From positions 62,001 to 126,000 of the forward strand of contig JAHFST010000005.1 of NCBI GenBank assembly GCA_023265625.1: a stretch of DNA of 64,000 nt, read 5' to 3'. The translations under genes and the position numbers were made by a program. The DNA is from Deltaproteobacteria bacterium. GTDB lineage: Bacteria; UBA10199; JACPAL01; JAHFST01. Positions 18,573 to 26,798 of this stretch are shown piece after piece. Within the stretch, counting starts at the first letter, position 1. The number at the start of each line of letters is the position of its first letter. The notes beneath the pieces are model-generated. The model ran no database searches, was not told the origin of the DNA, and worked only from the letters and a program-made list of their open reading frames with translations.

Positions 18573-18685
18573 CCGATCTCTCCCCCCCGTTTGACGAGAG
18601 ATTGGTGGGGAGGTAGATCATAAAGACTCCCCCCCTGATCTACCTCCCCCTTTGTTCTTCTCCTATTGGGAGAAGAACAAAGGGG
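18573..18685 (+). promoter_or_regulatory. Three consecutive hairpins in the pseB leader
   Basis: Hairpin A pairs 18573-18582 with 18596-18605 (10 pairs including one G-T). Hairpin B pairs 18607-18620 with 18636-18649 (14 perfect pairs). Hairpin C pairs 18647-18663 with 18669-18685 (17 perfect pairs, loop TATTG). B and C compete for 18647-18649. The right arm of C contains the GGGG that serves as Shine-Dalgarno for pseB, seven bases before its ATG. The structure could be a translational control element or a palindromic repeat that landed there. Confidence 0.65.
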
Positions 18686-18692
18686 ACATATT

Positions 18693-19784
18693 ATGGATTT
18701 TCACAATAAGACCGTCCTGATCACCGGAGGCACCGGATCATTCGGGCAGAAATGCGTCGAAACCCTCCTGAGAGATCATCACCCGCGTAAAATTATTATT
18801 TTTAGCCGGGATGAGTTGAAGCAATCCCAGATGCAAGAACGCTTCAATCATCCCTCGCTGCGTTATTTTATCGGAGATGTCCGCGACAAGGATAGACTCA
18901 TGCGCGCCTTTGTCGGGGTCAATTTTGTCATTCATGCCGCCGCTTTGAAACAAGTACCAGCCATTGAATACAATCCATTTGAAGCCATCCGCACGAATAT
19001 CATCGGGGCCTATAACCTCATCTCCGCCGCCATCGATCGGGGTGTGGAGAAGGTCGTGGCTTTGTCAACCGATAAGGCCGCCAACCCCATCAATCTGTAT
19101 GGCGCCACCAAACTCTGTTCCGATAAACTTTTTATTTCTTCCAATAGCCTCTCCAGTAGCGATTCCACCTGTTTTTCAGTGGTACGTTATGGCAACGTCG
19201 TAGGAAGCCGTGGGAGTATCATTCCGTTATTTTTACGCCAAAAGGGCACCGGTCAAGTGACAATCACCGATGAACGCATGACACGATTCTTCATCACCCT
19301 GGATCAAGGGGTGCAACTTGTGCTGCAAGCGTTTGATACCATGATCGGGGGCGAGATCTTCGTCCCAAAGATCCCCAGTGTCCGGGTCACCGACGTGGCC
19401 AAGGCCATCGCCCCACAATGTGAACAAAAAATTGTCGGCATCCGTCCCGGAGAAAAATTGCATGAGATCATGGTGCCGGAGGATGACGCCCGCAATACGC
19501 TGGAATTCGCCAATTTTTATGTCATTCAGCCCCAGTTTCATTGGTGGGATCGGGAATACTATCTCTCCCTCAACGGCTGCCAGGCCAATCGATGCCCGGA
19601 CGGCTTCAGCTACGCCAGCAACACCAATACGCGTTGGCTCAGCGTCGATCAAATTCGACAACTCATTGATGACAATCCGATCGATCCTGGATTGGTCGCC
19701 GCCTACAATCAATACAACCTGGTCACTGAGGAGCCGGTGAGCAATGTCCAACATAAAAATCCCCTACAGCCGTCAGCTCATTGA
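18693..19784 (+). CDS. pseB: UDP-N-acetylglucosamine 4,6-dehydratase (inverting), PseB
   Basis: PseB catalyses the first step of CMP-pseudaminic acid synthesis, converting UDP-GlcNAc to the 4-keto-6-deoxy altro sugar. The 363-residue extended SDR protein has the nucleotide-binding motif GGTGSFG (residues 12-18). The catalytic cluster includes Asp127, Lys128, Tyr136 and Lys140, in STDKAANPINLYGATK. I use the ATG at 18693; a TTG at 18666 in the same frame lies inside a hairpin loop. It overlaps pseC by 41 bases. The usual PseB length is about 330-345, so this one has a slightly longer C-terminus. Confidence 0.95.
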   Translation: MDFHNKTVLITGGTGSFGQKCVETLLRDHHPRKIIIFSRDELKQSQMQERFNHPSLRYFIGDVRDKDRLMRAFVGVNFVIHAAALKQVPAIEYNPFEAIRTNIIGAYNLISAAIDRGVEKVVALSTDKAANPINLYGATKLCSDKLFISSNSLSSSDSTCFSVVRYGNVVGSRGSIIPLFLRQKGTGQVTITDERMTRFFITLDQGVQLVLQAFDTMIGGEIFVPKIPSVRVTDVAKAIAPQCEQKIVGIRPGEKLHEIMVPEDDARNTLEFANFYVIQPQFHWWDREYYLSLNGCQANRCPDGFSYASNTNTRWLSVDQIRQLIDDNPIDPGLVAAYNQYNLVTEEPVSNVQHKNPLQPSAH

Positions 19785-20964
19785 ATCAGACGATATCGAC
19801 GCAGTCACCGCAGCGTTAACATCCGATTTTCTCACGCAAGGACCGCGCATCAAGGCATTTGAAGAGGCAGTGGCCCAGTATTGCGGCGCCCGATTCGCCG
19901 TGGCGTTTTGCAATGGCACAGCGGCACTTCATGCCGCCTGCATCGCCGCTGACTTAGGGCCTGGAGATGAAGGCATCGTCCCTCCGATCAGCTTTGTCGC
20001 CACGGCCAATTGCCTGGCCTATGTGGGGGCGACCCCACGTTTCTCGGATGTACAACTGGGGATACCAGTTTTGGACCCACATTCTGTAGCACAAACGATT
20101 ACCAGTAGAACCCGCGTCATCATCCCTGTTCACTTTGCGGGTTCTGCCGCCCCAATGGCCGCTATTTCCGAACTGGCAGGTCAGCACCGACTTCTGGTCA
20201 TCGAAGATGCCTGCCACGCCCTGGGAGGGGCTTATCAATCCCCTGACGGCCAGTGGATTAAGATCGGCTCCTGCCGTCATAGCGACATGACCGTTTTCAG
20301 TTTCCACCCGGTCAAAAATATCACCACCGGAGAAGGGGGGATGATCACCACCAATGATCCCCAACTCTACCAACGGCTCCGGTCCATCCGTCACCATGGG
20401 ATTGTCGTGCCGGAAAACGAAAATAACCCGGCTTGGTACTATGAAATGCGTTCCTTGGGTTACAACTTCCGCATGACCGACATCCAAGCCGCGTTAGGGA
20501 ACTCTCAACTCGGGAAAATCGACCGTATGATTGCAGCACGGCAGAATCTTTTTGCACGTTATCGGCAGGAACTAACATCAATCCCTGAAATAAAACTTTT
20601 GGAGCCCCCCACTAGGACCGGTTCCGCACTCCACCTTTGCCTGATACAATTGCAACCAAATATCCGACGAGACGAGGTATTCAATTCGTTGCGCGCTCAA
20701 GGGATCGGCGTTCAACTTCATTATATGCCGATCTATCGGCATCCCTACTACCGCAATTGGCTCCACCTTTCGGCCGCAAATTTTCCTCATGCGGAGCACT
20801 ACTTTGCCCATGCCATGAGCATCCCCCTCTACCCTTCCTTGACCACCACGGAGCAAGACTTTGTTATCCGTTCATTGCGTGCAGCGGTGTCACAAGCCCG
20901 GAGACCTTATGAAGACAGCCACCATCATCCAAGCGCGTATGACCTCGACGCGCCTGCCCGGTAA
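19744..20964 (+). CDS. pseC: UDP-4-amino-4,6-dideoxy-N-acetyl-beta-L-altrosamine transaminase, PseC
   Basis: PseC is the PLP-dependent aminotransferase of the second pseudaminic acid step. The 406-residue DegT/DnrJ/EryC1-family protein begins MSNIKIPYSRQLIESDD. It has GTAALHAA (substrate/PLP phosphate region) and EDACHALGG with Asp155, and the PLP lysine is Lys191 in FSFHPVKNITTGEGG. The family's C-terminal HYMPIYRHPYY motif is present. It overlaps both neighbours, which indicates tight coupling. Confidence 0.95.
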   Translation: MSNIKIPYSRQLIESDDIDAVTAALTSDFLTQGPRIKAFEEAVAQYCGARFAVAFCNGTAALHAACIAADLGPGDEGIVPPISFVATANCLAYVGATPRFSDVQLGIPVLDPHSVAQTITSRTRVIIPVHFAGSAAPMAAISELAGQHRLLVIEDACHALGGAYQSPDGQWIKIGSCRHSDMTVFSFHPVKNITTGEGGMITTNDPQLYQRLRSIRHHGIVVPENENNPAWYYEMRSLGYNFRMTDIQAALGNSQLGKIDRMIAARQNLFARYRQELTSIPEIKLLEPPTRTGSALHLCLIQLQPNIRRDEVFNSLRAQGIGVQLHYMPIYRHPYYRNWLHLSAANFPHAEHYFAHAMSIPLYPSLTTTEQDFVIRSLRAAVSQARRPYEDSHHHPSAYDLDAPAR

Positions 20965-21685
20965 GGTACTGCGCCCCGTTTTAGGCCGTCCCTTATTGGA
21001 TTTTATGATTGAGCGCCTCAAGAGGATGAACCATTCCGAACAAATCATTGTCGCCACAACAACCAATCAAGCGGACGATCCCATTGTTAACCTGGCCATC
21101 CGAAGAGGCGTGGGATACGTCCGGGGCAGCGAGCATGATGTCCTCTCGCGTGTCCTGTTGGCAGCGCATCAATATCAGGTCGATTTAATCGTCGAGACCA
21201 CCGCCGATTGCCCGGTGATTGACCCAGTCCTGTCCGATCAGGTTGTGACGCTATTTCGACAAAACGGTAATCTTGATTATGCCAGCAACGTCTTAACGCG
21301 CAGTTACCCGCGCGGCATGGATACCCAGGTATTTCCCACCAAAATACTCGAAGAGGTCGCGAGACTGACGCAAGACCCGGTCGACCGAGAACACGTCTCA
21401 CTTTATATCTACCACCATCCCGAAAAGTTTAGTTTGGCCAACCTAGCCGCCCCCCGTGAATGCTATCAACCGGAGCTGAGGCTCACCGTAGACACTATGG
21501 AAGATTTTTTACTCATTGAACAAATTATCACCCATCTCTCGCCAAAGAACCCCAACTTTTCTCTGCAAGATATGCTACGGTTCCTTCAGGATAATCCGAC
21601 GTTGTATGAGTTGAACCGTCATATCCAACAAAAACAGGTTGAGAATGAACAGCAAAACACCCAAAACCCTCCTGTTCCGTGCTGA
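20909..21685 (+). CDS. SpsF/PseF-like cytidylyltransferase for CMP-pseudaminic acid
   Basis: This protein would activate pseudaminic acid with CTP, the last pathway step. From the ATG at 20909 it has 258 residues. The N-terminus TATIIQARMTSTRLPGKVL is the nucleotide-binding signature of the SpsF / KdsB-type transferases; the closest relatives by eye are SpsF rather than the Campylobacter PseF type. It overlaps pseC by 56 bases and pseG by 41. Placement at the PseF slot between pseC and pseG argues that it serves as the CMP-Pse synthetase. Substrate is inferred from context. Confidence 0.82.
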   Translation: MKTATIIQARMTSTRLPGKVLRPVLGRPLLDFMIERLKRMNHSEQIIVATTTNQADDPIVNLAIRRGVGYVRGSEHDVLSRVLLAAHQYQVDLIVETTADCPVIDPVLSDQVVTLFRQNGNLDYASNVLTRSYPRGMDTQVFPTKILEEVARLTQDPVDREHVSLYIYHHPEKFSLANLAAPRECYQPELRLTVDTMEDFLLIEQIITHLSPKNPNFSLQDMLRFLQDNPTLYELNRHIQQKQVENEQQNTQNPPVPC

Positions 21686-22679
21686 TGGGGGAGTCAAACT
21701 GGGTTTTGGGCATTTAAGACGCTGCCTGGCCTTAGCCTCAGCCGCAAAGGACCAGGGCTACCAACCTATCTTGGTCACACGAACCACCCCAGCCAATCTC
21801 AAAAAAATGAGCTCACCTCCTAACATGCCTATTTGCCATCTCGCCCACGCACTCAATCTGGCAGACGATGCAACCCGCACAGCTCGAATCGCGCAACAAC
21901 ACCATTCGCGCACTGTCATTGTCGATGGCTACACCTTTAAGAGCGCCTTTTTTAGAAGATTGCGCCAGGCCCAGCTCAACGTAGTGGCCATCAAGGATGA
22001 AGTAACAAGCTCTCCCGATATCAATTTAATCATTAATTCCAATCCTGCTGTAAAAAAATCTCATTACCGGAAACTCGGGAGGGAAAAGGGTGTCCTAGCA
22101 GGTGCAAAATACATCATGATTGGCAACGATATCTTACGACAAAGACACCATCAGGAAACCTCGCAACTACTCATCTCCTTAGGTGGTGCTCGCTGGCCAA
22201 ACGAGCTCTTATGCCAAATTGCCCGGGGCTTGCAACCCATCAGTCATCATTTTAAAAAAATTACCTGGGTCTTGCACGATTCTCTTGGGCCTTCATGGCA
22301 AACCCTCCTCCCAAAAAATACCTCCATTCAAGCGCCAGGGGGAAATTTTCCCAGACAACTGGCCGGGGCTACCCTTGTTTTGACAGGCGGAGGCGTCACC
22401 TTAGGGGAATGCGCCTTCTTGGGGAAACCATCCGTGACCCTCATCCTAGCCAAAAATCAAGCGGCGCATGCCCTCTCTTATGCAAAAAATGGCACCACTT
22501 TCCCTATACCAGCCCTGTTGAAAACGGACTGGCGTCAATTATCCAAAAGGCTTCCTGAGGTATTCACTCCTTTGTTAAACCATGCTAAGAGAAACAGGAT
22601 GTCACAAGCTGGCAGGCATTTAGTGGATGGACGCGGCGCAAATCGGGTGATTCAGGCAATATCAAAGTCTTTTTATTAA
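21645..22679 (+). CDS. pseG: UDP-2,4-diacetamido-2,4,6-trideoxy-beta-L-altropyranose hydrolase, PseG
   Basis: PseG removes UDP from the nucleotide sugar before condensation with PEP. The 344-residue GT-B-fold protein has the N-terminal motif FRADGGVKLGFGHLRRC, where His23 is the expected catalytic residue of the family. The C-terminal UDP-binding region is LTGGGVTLGECAFLGKPSV. I choose the ATG at 21645, two codons into the open frame. It overlaps the upstream gene by 41 bases and is followed by pseI after 11 bases. Confidence 0.92.
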   Translation: MNSKTPKTLLFRADGGVKLGFGHLRRCLALASAAKDQGYQPILVTRTTPANLKKMSSPPNMPICHLAHALNLADDATRTARIAQQHHSRTVIVDGYTFKSAFFRRLRQAQLNVVAIKDEVTSSPDINLIINSNPAVKKSHYRKLGREKGVLAGAKYIMIGNDILRQRHHQETSQLLISLGGARWPNELLCQIARGLQPISHHFKKITWVLHDSLGPSWQTLLPKNTSIQAPGGNFPRQLAGATLVLTGGGVTLGECAFLGKPSVTLILAKNQAAHALSYAKNGTTFPIPALLKTDWRQLSKRLPEVFTPLLNHAKRNRMSQAGRHLVDGRGANRVIQAISKSFY

Positions 22680-22690
22680 GGTTATGACTC

Positions 22691-23740
22691 ATGGCTAAAA
22701 AGTTATCCGTTGGCGATCGATACATCTCAGACGAAAGCCCTTGCTTCATCATTGCCGAGGCGGGCAGCAACCATAATCAGGACAAGGAGATGGCAAAAAA
22801 ACTGATTGTCACGGCGGCTGAAGCCGGGGCCGATGCCGTAAAGTTTCAAACATTTCGCGCCGAAAGTCTTTATTGTCGCCAGGCGGGAAAAAGTGATTAC
22901 CTGGGTGAAGAAAGATCCATCTACGACATCATCGCCGAGAATGAAATGCCGCTAGATTGGATACCTTGGCTTGCCGAGGAGTGTCAGAAAAACAACATTC
23001 TTTTTCTCTCGACCGCTTTCGATGAACAAAGTGCCGACCTGCTAGCCCCCTTTATGCCCTTATTCAAGGTGGCCAGTTACGAACTGACGCATCATCCCTT
23101 GATTCAGCATCTGATCGGCTTTCGCAAACCGATGATACTTTCCACCGGTGCCGCAAATATGGAAGAAATTGGCGAAACGGTTGCGTTACTTCGCCAAAAT
23201 AATGTTGAAGAATTCGCGCTTTTACAGTGCACCGCTCGTTATCCAGCCCCTTGGGAGGCCTTAAACCTGAGAGCTATCCCGTTCCTACGCGCTCAATTCG
23301 ACATTTTAACTGGGCTTTCAGATCATTCCCTCGATCCCATTTTGGCGCCAGTGGCATCCGTTGCGCTCGGCGGGAAAATTATCGAAAAGCATTTTACCTT
23401 AGATAAAAATCTTCCTGGTCCGGACCATCGCTTCTCGTTAGAACCGCACGAATTACGCAATATGATTCAGGCGGTCCGCACAACGGAGCAAGCCTTGGGT
23501 CACCATGAAAAAAAACCTGCCGCCATCGAAACCGAACTAAGGCACTTTGCGCGACGTGCCGTTTTTATCGTGCGTCCCATTCACGCCGGAGAAGTTTTCT
23601 CGCTAAAAAACTTGGCCGTACTCAGGAGAGGCAATCAAGAAGCATCCATCTTGCCGAAAGAATACTATGCGATCCTTGGGAAAAAAGCGGCCCGCGACCT
23701 CGAAGCGCACACCCCGCTCTGTCAGGCTGATATTGCCTGA
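22691..23740 (+). CDS. pseI: Pseudaminic acid synthase PseI
   Basis: PseI condenses 2,4-diacetamido-2,4,6-trideoxy-L-altrose with phosphoenolpyruvate to give pseudaminic acid. The 349-residue NeuB-family protein has a TIM-barrel domain with the N-terminal motif FIIAEAGSNHNQDKEMAKKL and the substrate-loop TGLSDHSLDPILAPVASVAL. A C-terminal SAF (antifreeze-like) domain lies from about residue 285 (RRAVFIVRPIHAGEVFSLKN). Length is exactly as expected. Confidence 0.96.
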   Translation: MAKKLSVGDRYISDESPCFIIAEAGSNHNQDKEMAKKLIVTAAEAGADAVKFQTFRAESLYCRQAGKSDYLGEERSIYDIIAENEMPLDWIPWLAEECQKNNILFLSTAFDEQSADLLAPFMPLFKVASYELTHHPLIQHLIGFRKPMILSTGAANMEEIGETVALLRQNNVEEFALLQCTARYPAPWEALNLRAIPFLRAQFDILTGLSDHSLDPILAPVASVALGGKIIEKHFTLDKNLPGPDHRFSLEPHELRNMIQAVRTTEQALGHHEKKPAAIETELRHFARRAVFIVRPIHAGEVFSLKNLAVLRRGNQEASILPKEYYAILGKKAARDLEAHTPLCQADIA

Positions 23741-23747
23741 TCGAGCA

Positions 23748-24182
23748 ATGCGTCTTGATAACTGCAAGACCATTTGGCGAATTGCCAATGCCCGGTCTGT
23801 GCGGCAATTCTCACAAGCTACCAAACCTATTCCATGGGACGAACACCGCATTTGGTATCAAGCCAAAATCCAGGATCCTCAGTGCCATTTTTACCTCATC
23901 TTTTCCCAAAAAAGTTTGGCTGGATACCTGCGTTTTGAAAAAATAGGGCGAGGCGCCTGCTTGACCAGTATTGCCTTATCCCGTCACTTTCGTCGCCAAG
24001 GTATTGCCCAATTGGCCTTAGAGACCGGGTCTCAACGCATGCTACGTCGGAAGGGCATAAAAAGATTAACAGCGGTCATTCATGAGCAAAACCTACCATC
24101 GCGTACCTTATTTGAAAGATCTGGTTTTAAGAGGCGCAGACGGAAAGGATCATGGCTCCATTATTATCGAACCTCTCCTTGA
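23748..24182 (+). CDS. pseH: GNAT N-acetyltransferase, probable PseH
   Basis: PseH acetylates the 4-amino group of the UDP-sugar between the PseC and PseG steps. From the ATG at 23748 the protein has 144 residues. The GNAT core motif A is visible as SIALSRHFRRQGIAQLALET, and motif B as NLPSRTLFERSGFKRR. An in-frame reading from 23667 inside pseI is less likely. It completes the six Pse activities. Its 3' end overlaps motB tail to tail by 19 bases. The reaction is assigned by context, because GNAT sequences do not define substrates. Confidence 0.8.
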   Translation: MRLDNCKTIWRIANARSVRQFSQATKPIPWDEHRIWYQAKIQDPQCHFYLIFSQKSLAGYLRFEKIGRGACLTSIALSRHFRRQGIAQLALETGSQRMLRRKGIKRLTAVIHEQNLPSRTLFERSGFKRRRRKGSWLHYYRTSP

Positions 24183-25048
24183 AGCGGCGCCTCATTCTTC
24201 GCCGCCTGTTTGGATAAAACAATAATATCAACCCTGCGGTTCTTCATCCTGCCCTCTGGCGTGGCATTGTCTGCAATCGGCCGGTACTCCCCATATCCCG
24301 CCACAGAAACCCGCCTCGGATCGAGATGTTCCTCTTGAATCAGCCAACGGGCTACATAGCTGGCCCGAGCCGATGAAAGTTCCCAGTTCGAGCCGTATTT
24401 CCCCGGCAGTTGATTGTCGGTATGGCCTTCAACCCGAATTTGATTGGGCATACCAGATATTAAACCCCCAACACTCTTCAATAAATCATAAGATTCCGGG
24501 GTCATTTTATCCGCACCTGTCTCAAAAATTCCCGCGTTCTGAAGGCGGATGATGAGACCGTTATCATCCTGAACCACAACCGCCGTCCCTGCCATTTTTT
24601 TCTTTTCCAAGACGTCCATTATTTTCCGCTGGGTGCGCGCTATCAGTATTTCTTCCGTGGTCAGCAACCCATATTGATCCCGAAGTTTTTTATCCCCTTT
24701 TGGTTTTACTAAAATCCCATCGTTATCATCCCCATCCGACAACTCAGGAACGATGACCAGGGTCTCGCCATTTTTGGAGGCCGATTCCCTGATAGAAGAA
24801 ACCTGACTGGTAGAGGGAGTGCCTTCCCCACCCATCACATTCAACTCTCCAGCTTGATCTTTAAAGAGGGAGAAGTGATCGAAGGCCGCTTCAATCGCCA
24901 GGGCCATCTTATTGGATTTACTTCGATCCACTTGGGAAGAGGAAAAGAGCACGACAAAAAAGGCAAATAGCAGCGTAATAAAATCGGCATAGGAGACCAG
25001 CCAACGCTCGTGGTTCGCGTGCTCCGCATGTTTTTTCTTTTTACTCAC
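24164..25048 (-). CDS. motB: Flagellar stator protein MotB
   Basis: MotB anchors the stator to peptidoglycan and carries the proton-binding aspartate. The 294-residue protein has a basic N-terminus and one membrane span at about residues 17-38, with the critical Asp22 in SYADFITLLFAFFVVLFS. A long linker follows. The C-terminal OmpA-like peptidoglycan domain contains VEGHTDNQLP, SSARASYVARWL and GYGEYRPI. It starts three bases after the motA stop. The Lys/Glu/Asp-rich plug region (around residues 90-110) is longer than in E. coli. Confidence 0.95.
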   Translation of the reverse strand: MSKKKKHAEHANHERWLVSYADFITLLFAFFVVLFSSSQVDRSKSNKMALAIEAAFDHFSLFKDQAGELNVMGGEGTPSTSQVSSIRESASKNGETLVIVPELSDGDDNDGILVKPKGDKKLRDQYGLLTTEEILIARTQRKIMDVLEKKKMAGTAVVVQDDNGLIIRLQNAGIFETGADKMTPESYDLLKSVGGLISGMPNQIRVEGHTDNQLPGKYGSNWELSSARASYVARWLIQEEHLDPRRVSVAGYGEYRPIADNATPEGRMKNRRVDIIVLSKQAAKNEAPLQGEVR

Positions 25049-25051
25049 GGG

Positions 25052-25825
25052 TTATTTCTTTTCCTCTGCCGGCTTATGCATTTTTTCGACAAAGAAGCCT
25101 GATAATTTATCGCGCATGATCATCGGGTTGACCCCTTCAATCACCAACAGGACCCCATCAAGAATCATCTCCTTGATCACCATATTTTTTTTGTGGAGCA
25201 GGGTCATTTTCCCCGCAAAGGGAATAAACCCAATATTGGCAAAACCAACGCCATAAATCGTGGCCACGAAGGCCACGGCAATCCCATGACCCACCTCTTC
25301 AATATTTTCCAAATGTTTCATAACCTGGATCAGCCCCATCACCGCCCCAATGATACCGATCGTCGGGGCATAACCGCCGGCCGACTCCCAAACCTTGGGG
25401 ATGGTCAGTCCATGCTCTTCGATGCGTTCCAGTTGTGATTCCAAGGTATGTCTCAGTTCTTTGGGATCGGCGCCATCCACCGCCATCATCAGTGCCTTCT
25501 TGAGAAAGGGATCCTTGATCTGTTTGACATCCGCTTCCAAGGAAATGATCCCCTCTTTACGGGCCTTCGTGGAGTATTGGACTAAATCTTCTATGATCTT
25601 GTCCGGGTCTAAAGAGGACGGCATAATCACGTCCTTCAAGCCCTTGAGGGCCTCCAAAAAAAGCCCCATGGGGAAACTGATCATGGTGGCCCCAATCGTC
25701 CCCCCCATCACGATCATGAAGGCCGTGGGCTGGGTTAGTTCCATCACACTGCCACCTTCTAGGACCAGCCCCAAGATGATCCCAACCAGTGCCAGAATAA
25801 ATCCAATAATAGTCGCTAGATCCAT
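25052..25825 (-). CDS. motA: Flagellar stator protein MotA
   Basis: MotA is the ion channel and torque-generating subunit of the stator. The 257-residue protein has four membrane segments, at about residues 5-22, 33-52, 150-170 and 182-205. A large cytoplasmic loop contains ADPKELRHTLESQLERIEEH. The C-terminal pore segments include ESAGGYAPTIGIIGAVMGLI and VAFVATIYGVGFANI, which hold the family's conserved prolines and glycines. It is followed immediately by motB. Confidence 0.96.
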   Translation of the reverse strand: MDLATIIGFILALVGIILGLVLEGGSVMELTQPTAFMIVMGGTIGATMISFPMGLFLEALKGLKDVIMPSSLDPDKIIEDLVQYSTKARKEGIISLEADVKQIKDPFLKKALMMAVDGADPKELRHTLESQLERIEEHGLTIPKVWESAGGYAPTIGIIGAVMGLIQVMKHLENIEEVGHGIAVAFVATIYGVGFANIGFIPFAGKMTLLHKKNMVIKEMILDGVLLVIEGVNPMIMRDKLSGFFVEKMHKPAEEKK

Positions 25826-25886
25826 GGTGTGTTGAACTCAGTCTTCCCCTCTCCGAGTCCTAACGGCAGTTCTGCAGAATCCTTAA

Positions 25887-25892
25887 ATTATA
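25887..25892 (-). promoter_or_regulatory. Possible -10 box of the motAB promoter
   Basis: The minus strand has an exact TATAAT hexamer about 60 bases ahead of the motA ATG, within an AT-rich tract. A good -35 was not found, so the assignment is tentative. The spacer 25826-25949 separates motA from a divergent small gene and contains no other gene. Confidence 0.35.
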
Positions 25893-25903
25893 TTAAATAA
25901 GGC

Positions 25904-25930
25904 TAAAGTTTTTTATCGATAGACCGTTCT
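25904..25930 (+). promoter_or_regulatory. Weak sigma-28-like promoter ahead of the 117-residue gene
   Basis: TAAAGTTT, the sigma-28 -35 consensus, lies at 25904-25911. After the usual 11-base gap comes ACCGTTCT at 25923-25930, which matches the -10 consensus GCCGATAA only in its CCG core. The next gene starts 20 bases later. The element is suggestive only. Confidence 0.25.
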
Positions 25931-25949
25931 GGGAAGTGGGGGGAGTGTT

Positions 25950-26303
25950 ATGCAATTTTCTGCATCCATGGGGGGAGTCGTCTCATCGCCCGAACGAGTC
26001 ATCTCGGATCTTCAACAAAAAGACCGACTCCAATCGATCCCACCAGAAGGAACGGTAAAAAAAATAACCAATGAAACTAGCAATATAGCGGTCACCGATC
26101 ATGACCAACGCAAATCTCCATGGGACCAGCAAAAAAAACAGGGAAAAAATCCGACCGCTCCCAAGGTTAAACAACCCCTGCTCAGATCCTCTGAAGCCGG
26201 GGAACTAGCGCTTTCACTTCAACCAACTCTAACCTCTAAATCGTTGGCCTCATTACATTATAAATTTGATGCGGAACTTGTCATTGACCTATTATTTAAT
26301 TGA
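25950..26303 (+). CDS. Small hypothetical protein, possibly FlaG-like
   Basis: The 117-residue product has no membrane segment or signal. The first two thirds are polar and low in conservation (many Gln, Lys, Ser). The C-terminal segment SLASLHYKFDAELVIDLLFN resembles the start of the FlaG domain (L-F--DE---VV-V-D) but stops before the family's conserved tail. A strong Shine-Dalgarno (GGGGGAG) precedes the ATG. It lies between motA (divergent) and the flgL-linked GNAT gene, with which it overlaps tail to tail by 12 bases. The location suggests a motility role, but I do not recognise it with certainty. Confidence 0.5.
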   Translation: MQFSASMGGVVSSPERVISDLQQKDRLQSIPPEGTVKKITNETSNIAVTDHDQRKSPWDQQKKQGKNPTAPKVKQPLLRSSEAGELALSLQPTLTSKSLASLHYKFDAELVIDLLFN

Positions 26304-26798
26304 ACAGATCATCACTTCTTCCACCGATTGGTAGCCATTCTTCCGCCAAAATTTCTTAGCCCTCTCGTTGTGATTCACCGCATAGAGTTCAACCCCTTTA
26401 AGCCCTTGTCGGCGAAACCATTTCATCCCCTCATTGAGCAAGGATTGGCCAATACCGCGACCACGCCATTCGGGTAAAACGTAAACACCGTTAATATACC
26501 CGATACGATCAGGAATTTCTGCGAGGCAGGGTTTGATCATGCCCAAAAAATATCCAATCCTGACGTCAGCGGTCATCGCAATAAATAAGCACGTTTGATC
26601 CAAACGAGGGTTTAAACCCACCATCATCTGGTAAACATCCTGCTTCTTAGTCAGGTCCACCGAACGCGCCAAAATGGTTTGAGAGTAGGTTAATTCCTCG
26701 CCGATGGCCTGACAGTATGCATCGGTGAGCCAGTGCATATCGTCATGCCACAACGGCGATTCTTCATCAACTAAGCGATAAGTTACTGAGGGCTGCAT
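26292..26798 (-). CDS. GNAT-family N-acetyltransferase at the end of the flg operon
   Basis: The 168-residue protein is a typical GNAT acetyltransferase. The acetyl-CoA motif is GVYVLPEWRGRGIGQSLL at about residues 106-123, followed by GMKWFRRQGLKGVELYAVN and a C-terminal FWRKNGY block. It overlaps the end of flgL by 32 bases, so it is probably the last gene of the flgF-flgL operon. The substrate is unknown. The context leaves open modification of a flagellar protein or of a flagellar glycan precursor, but a general cytosolic enzyme is equally possible. Confidence 0.8.
   Translation of the reverse strand: MQPSVTYRLVDEESPLWHDDMHWLTDAYCQAIGEELTYSQTILARSVDLTKKQDVYQMMVGLNPRLDQTCLFIAMTADVRIGYFLGMIKPCLAEIPDRIGYINGVYVLPEWRGRGIGQSLLNEGMKWFRRQGLKGVELYAVNHNERAKKFWRKNGYQSVEEVMICSIK

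Noticed and set aside
19233-20487. Minus-strand open frames opposite pseB and pseC
   Set aside because: Both lie wholly inside well-supported genes on the other strand and show no motif.
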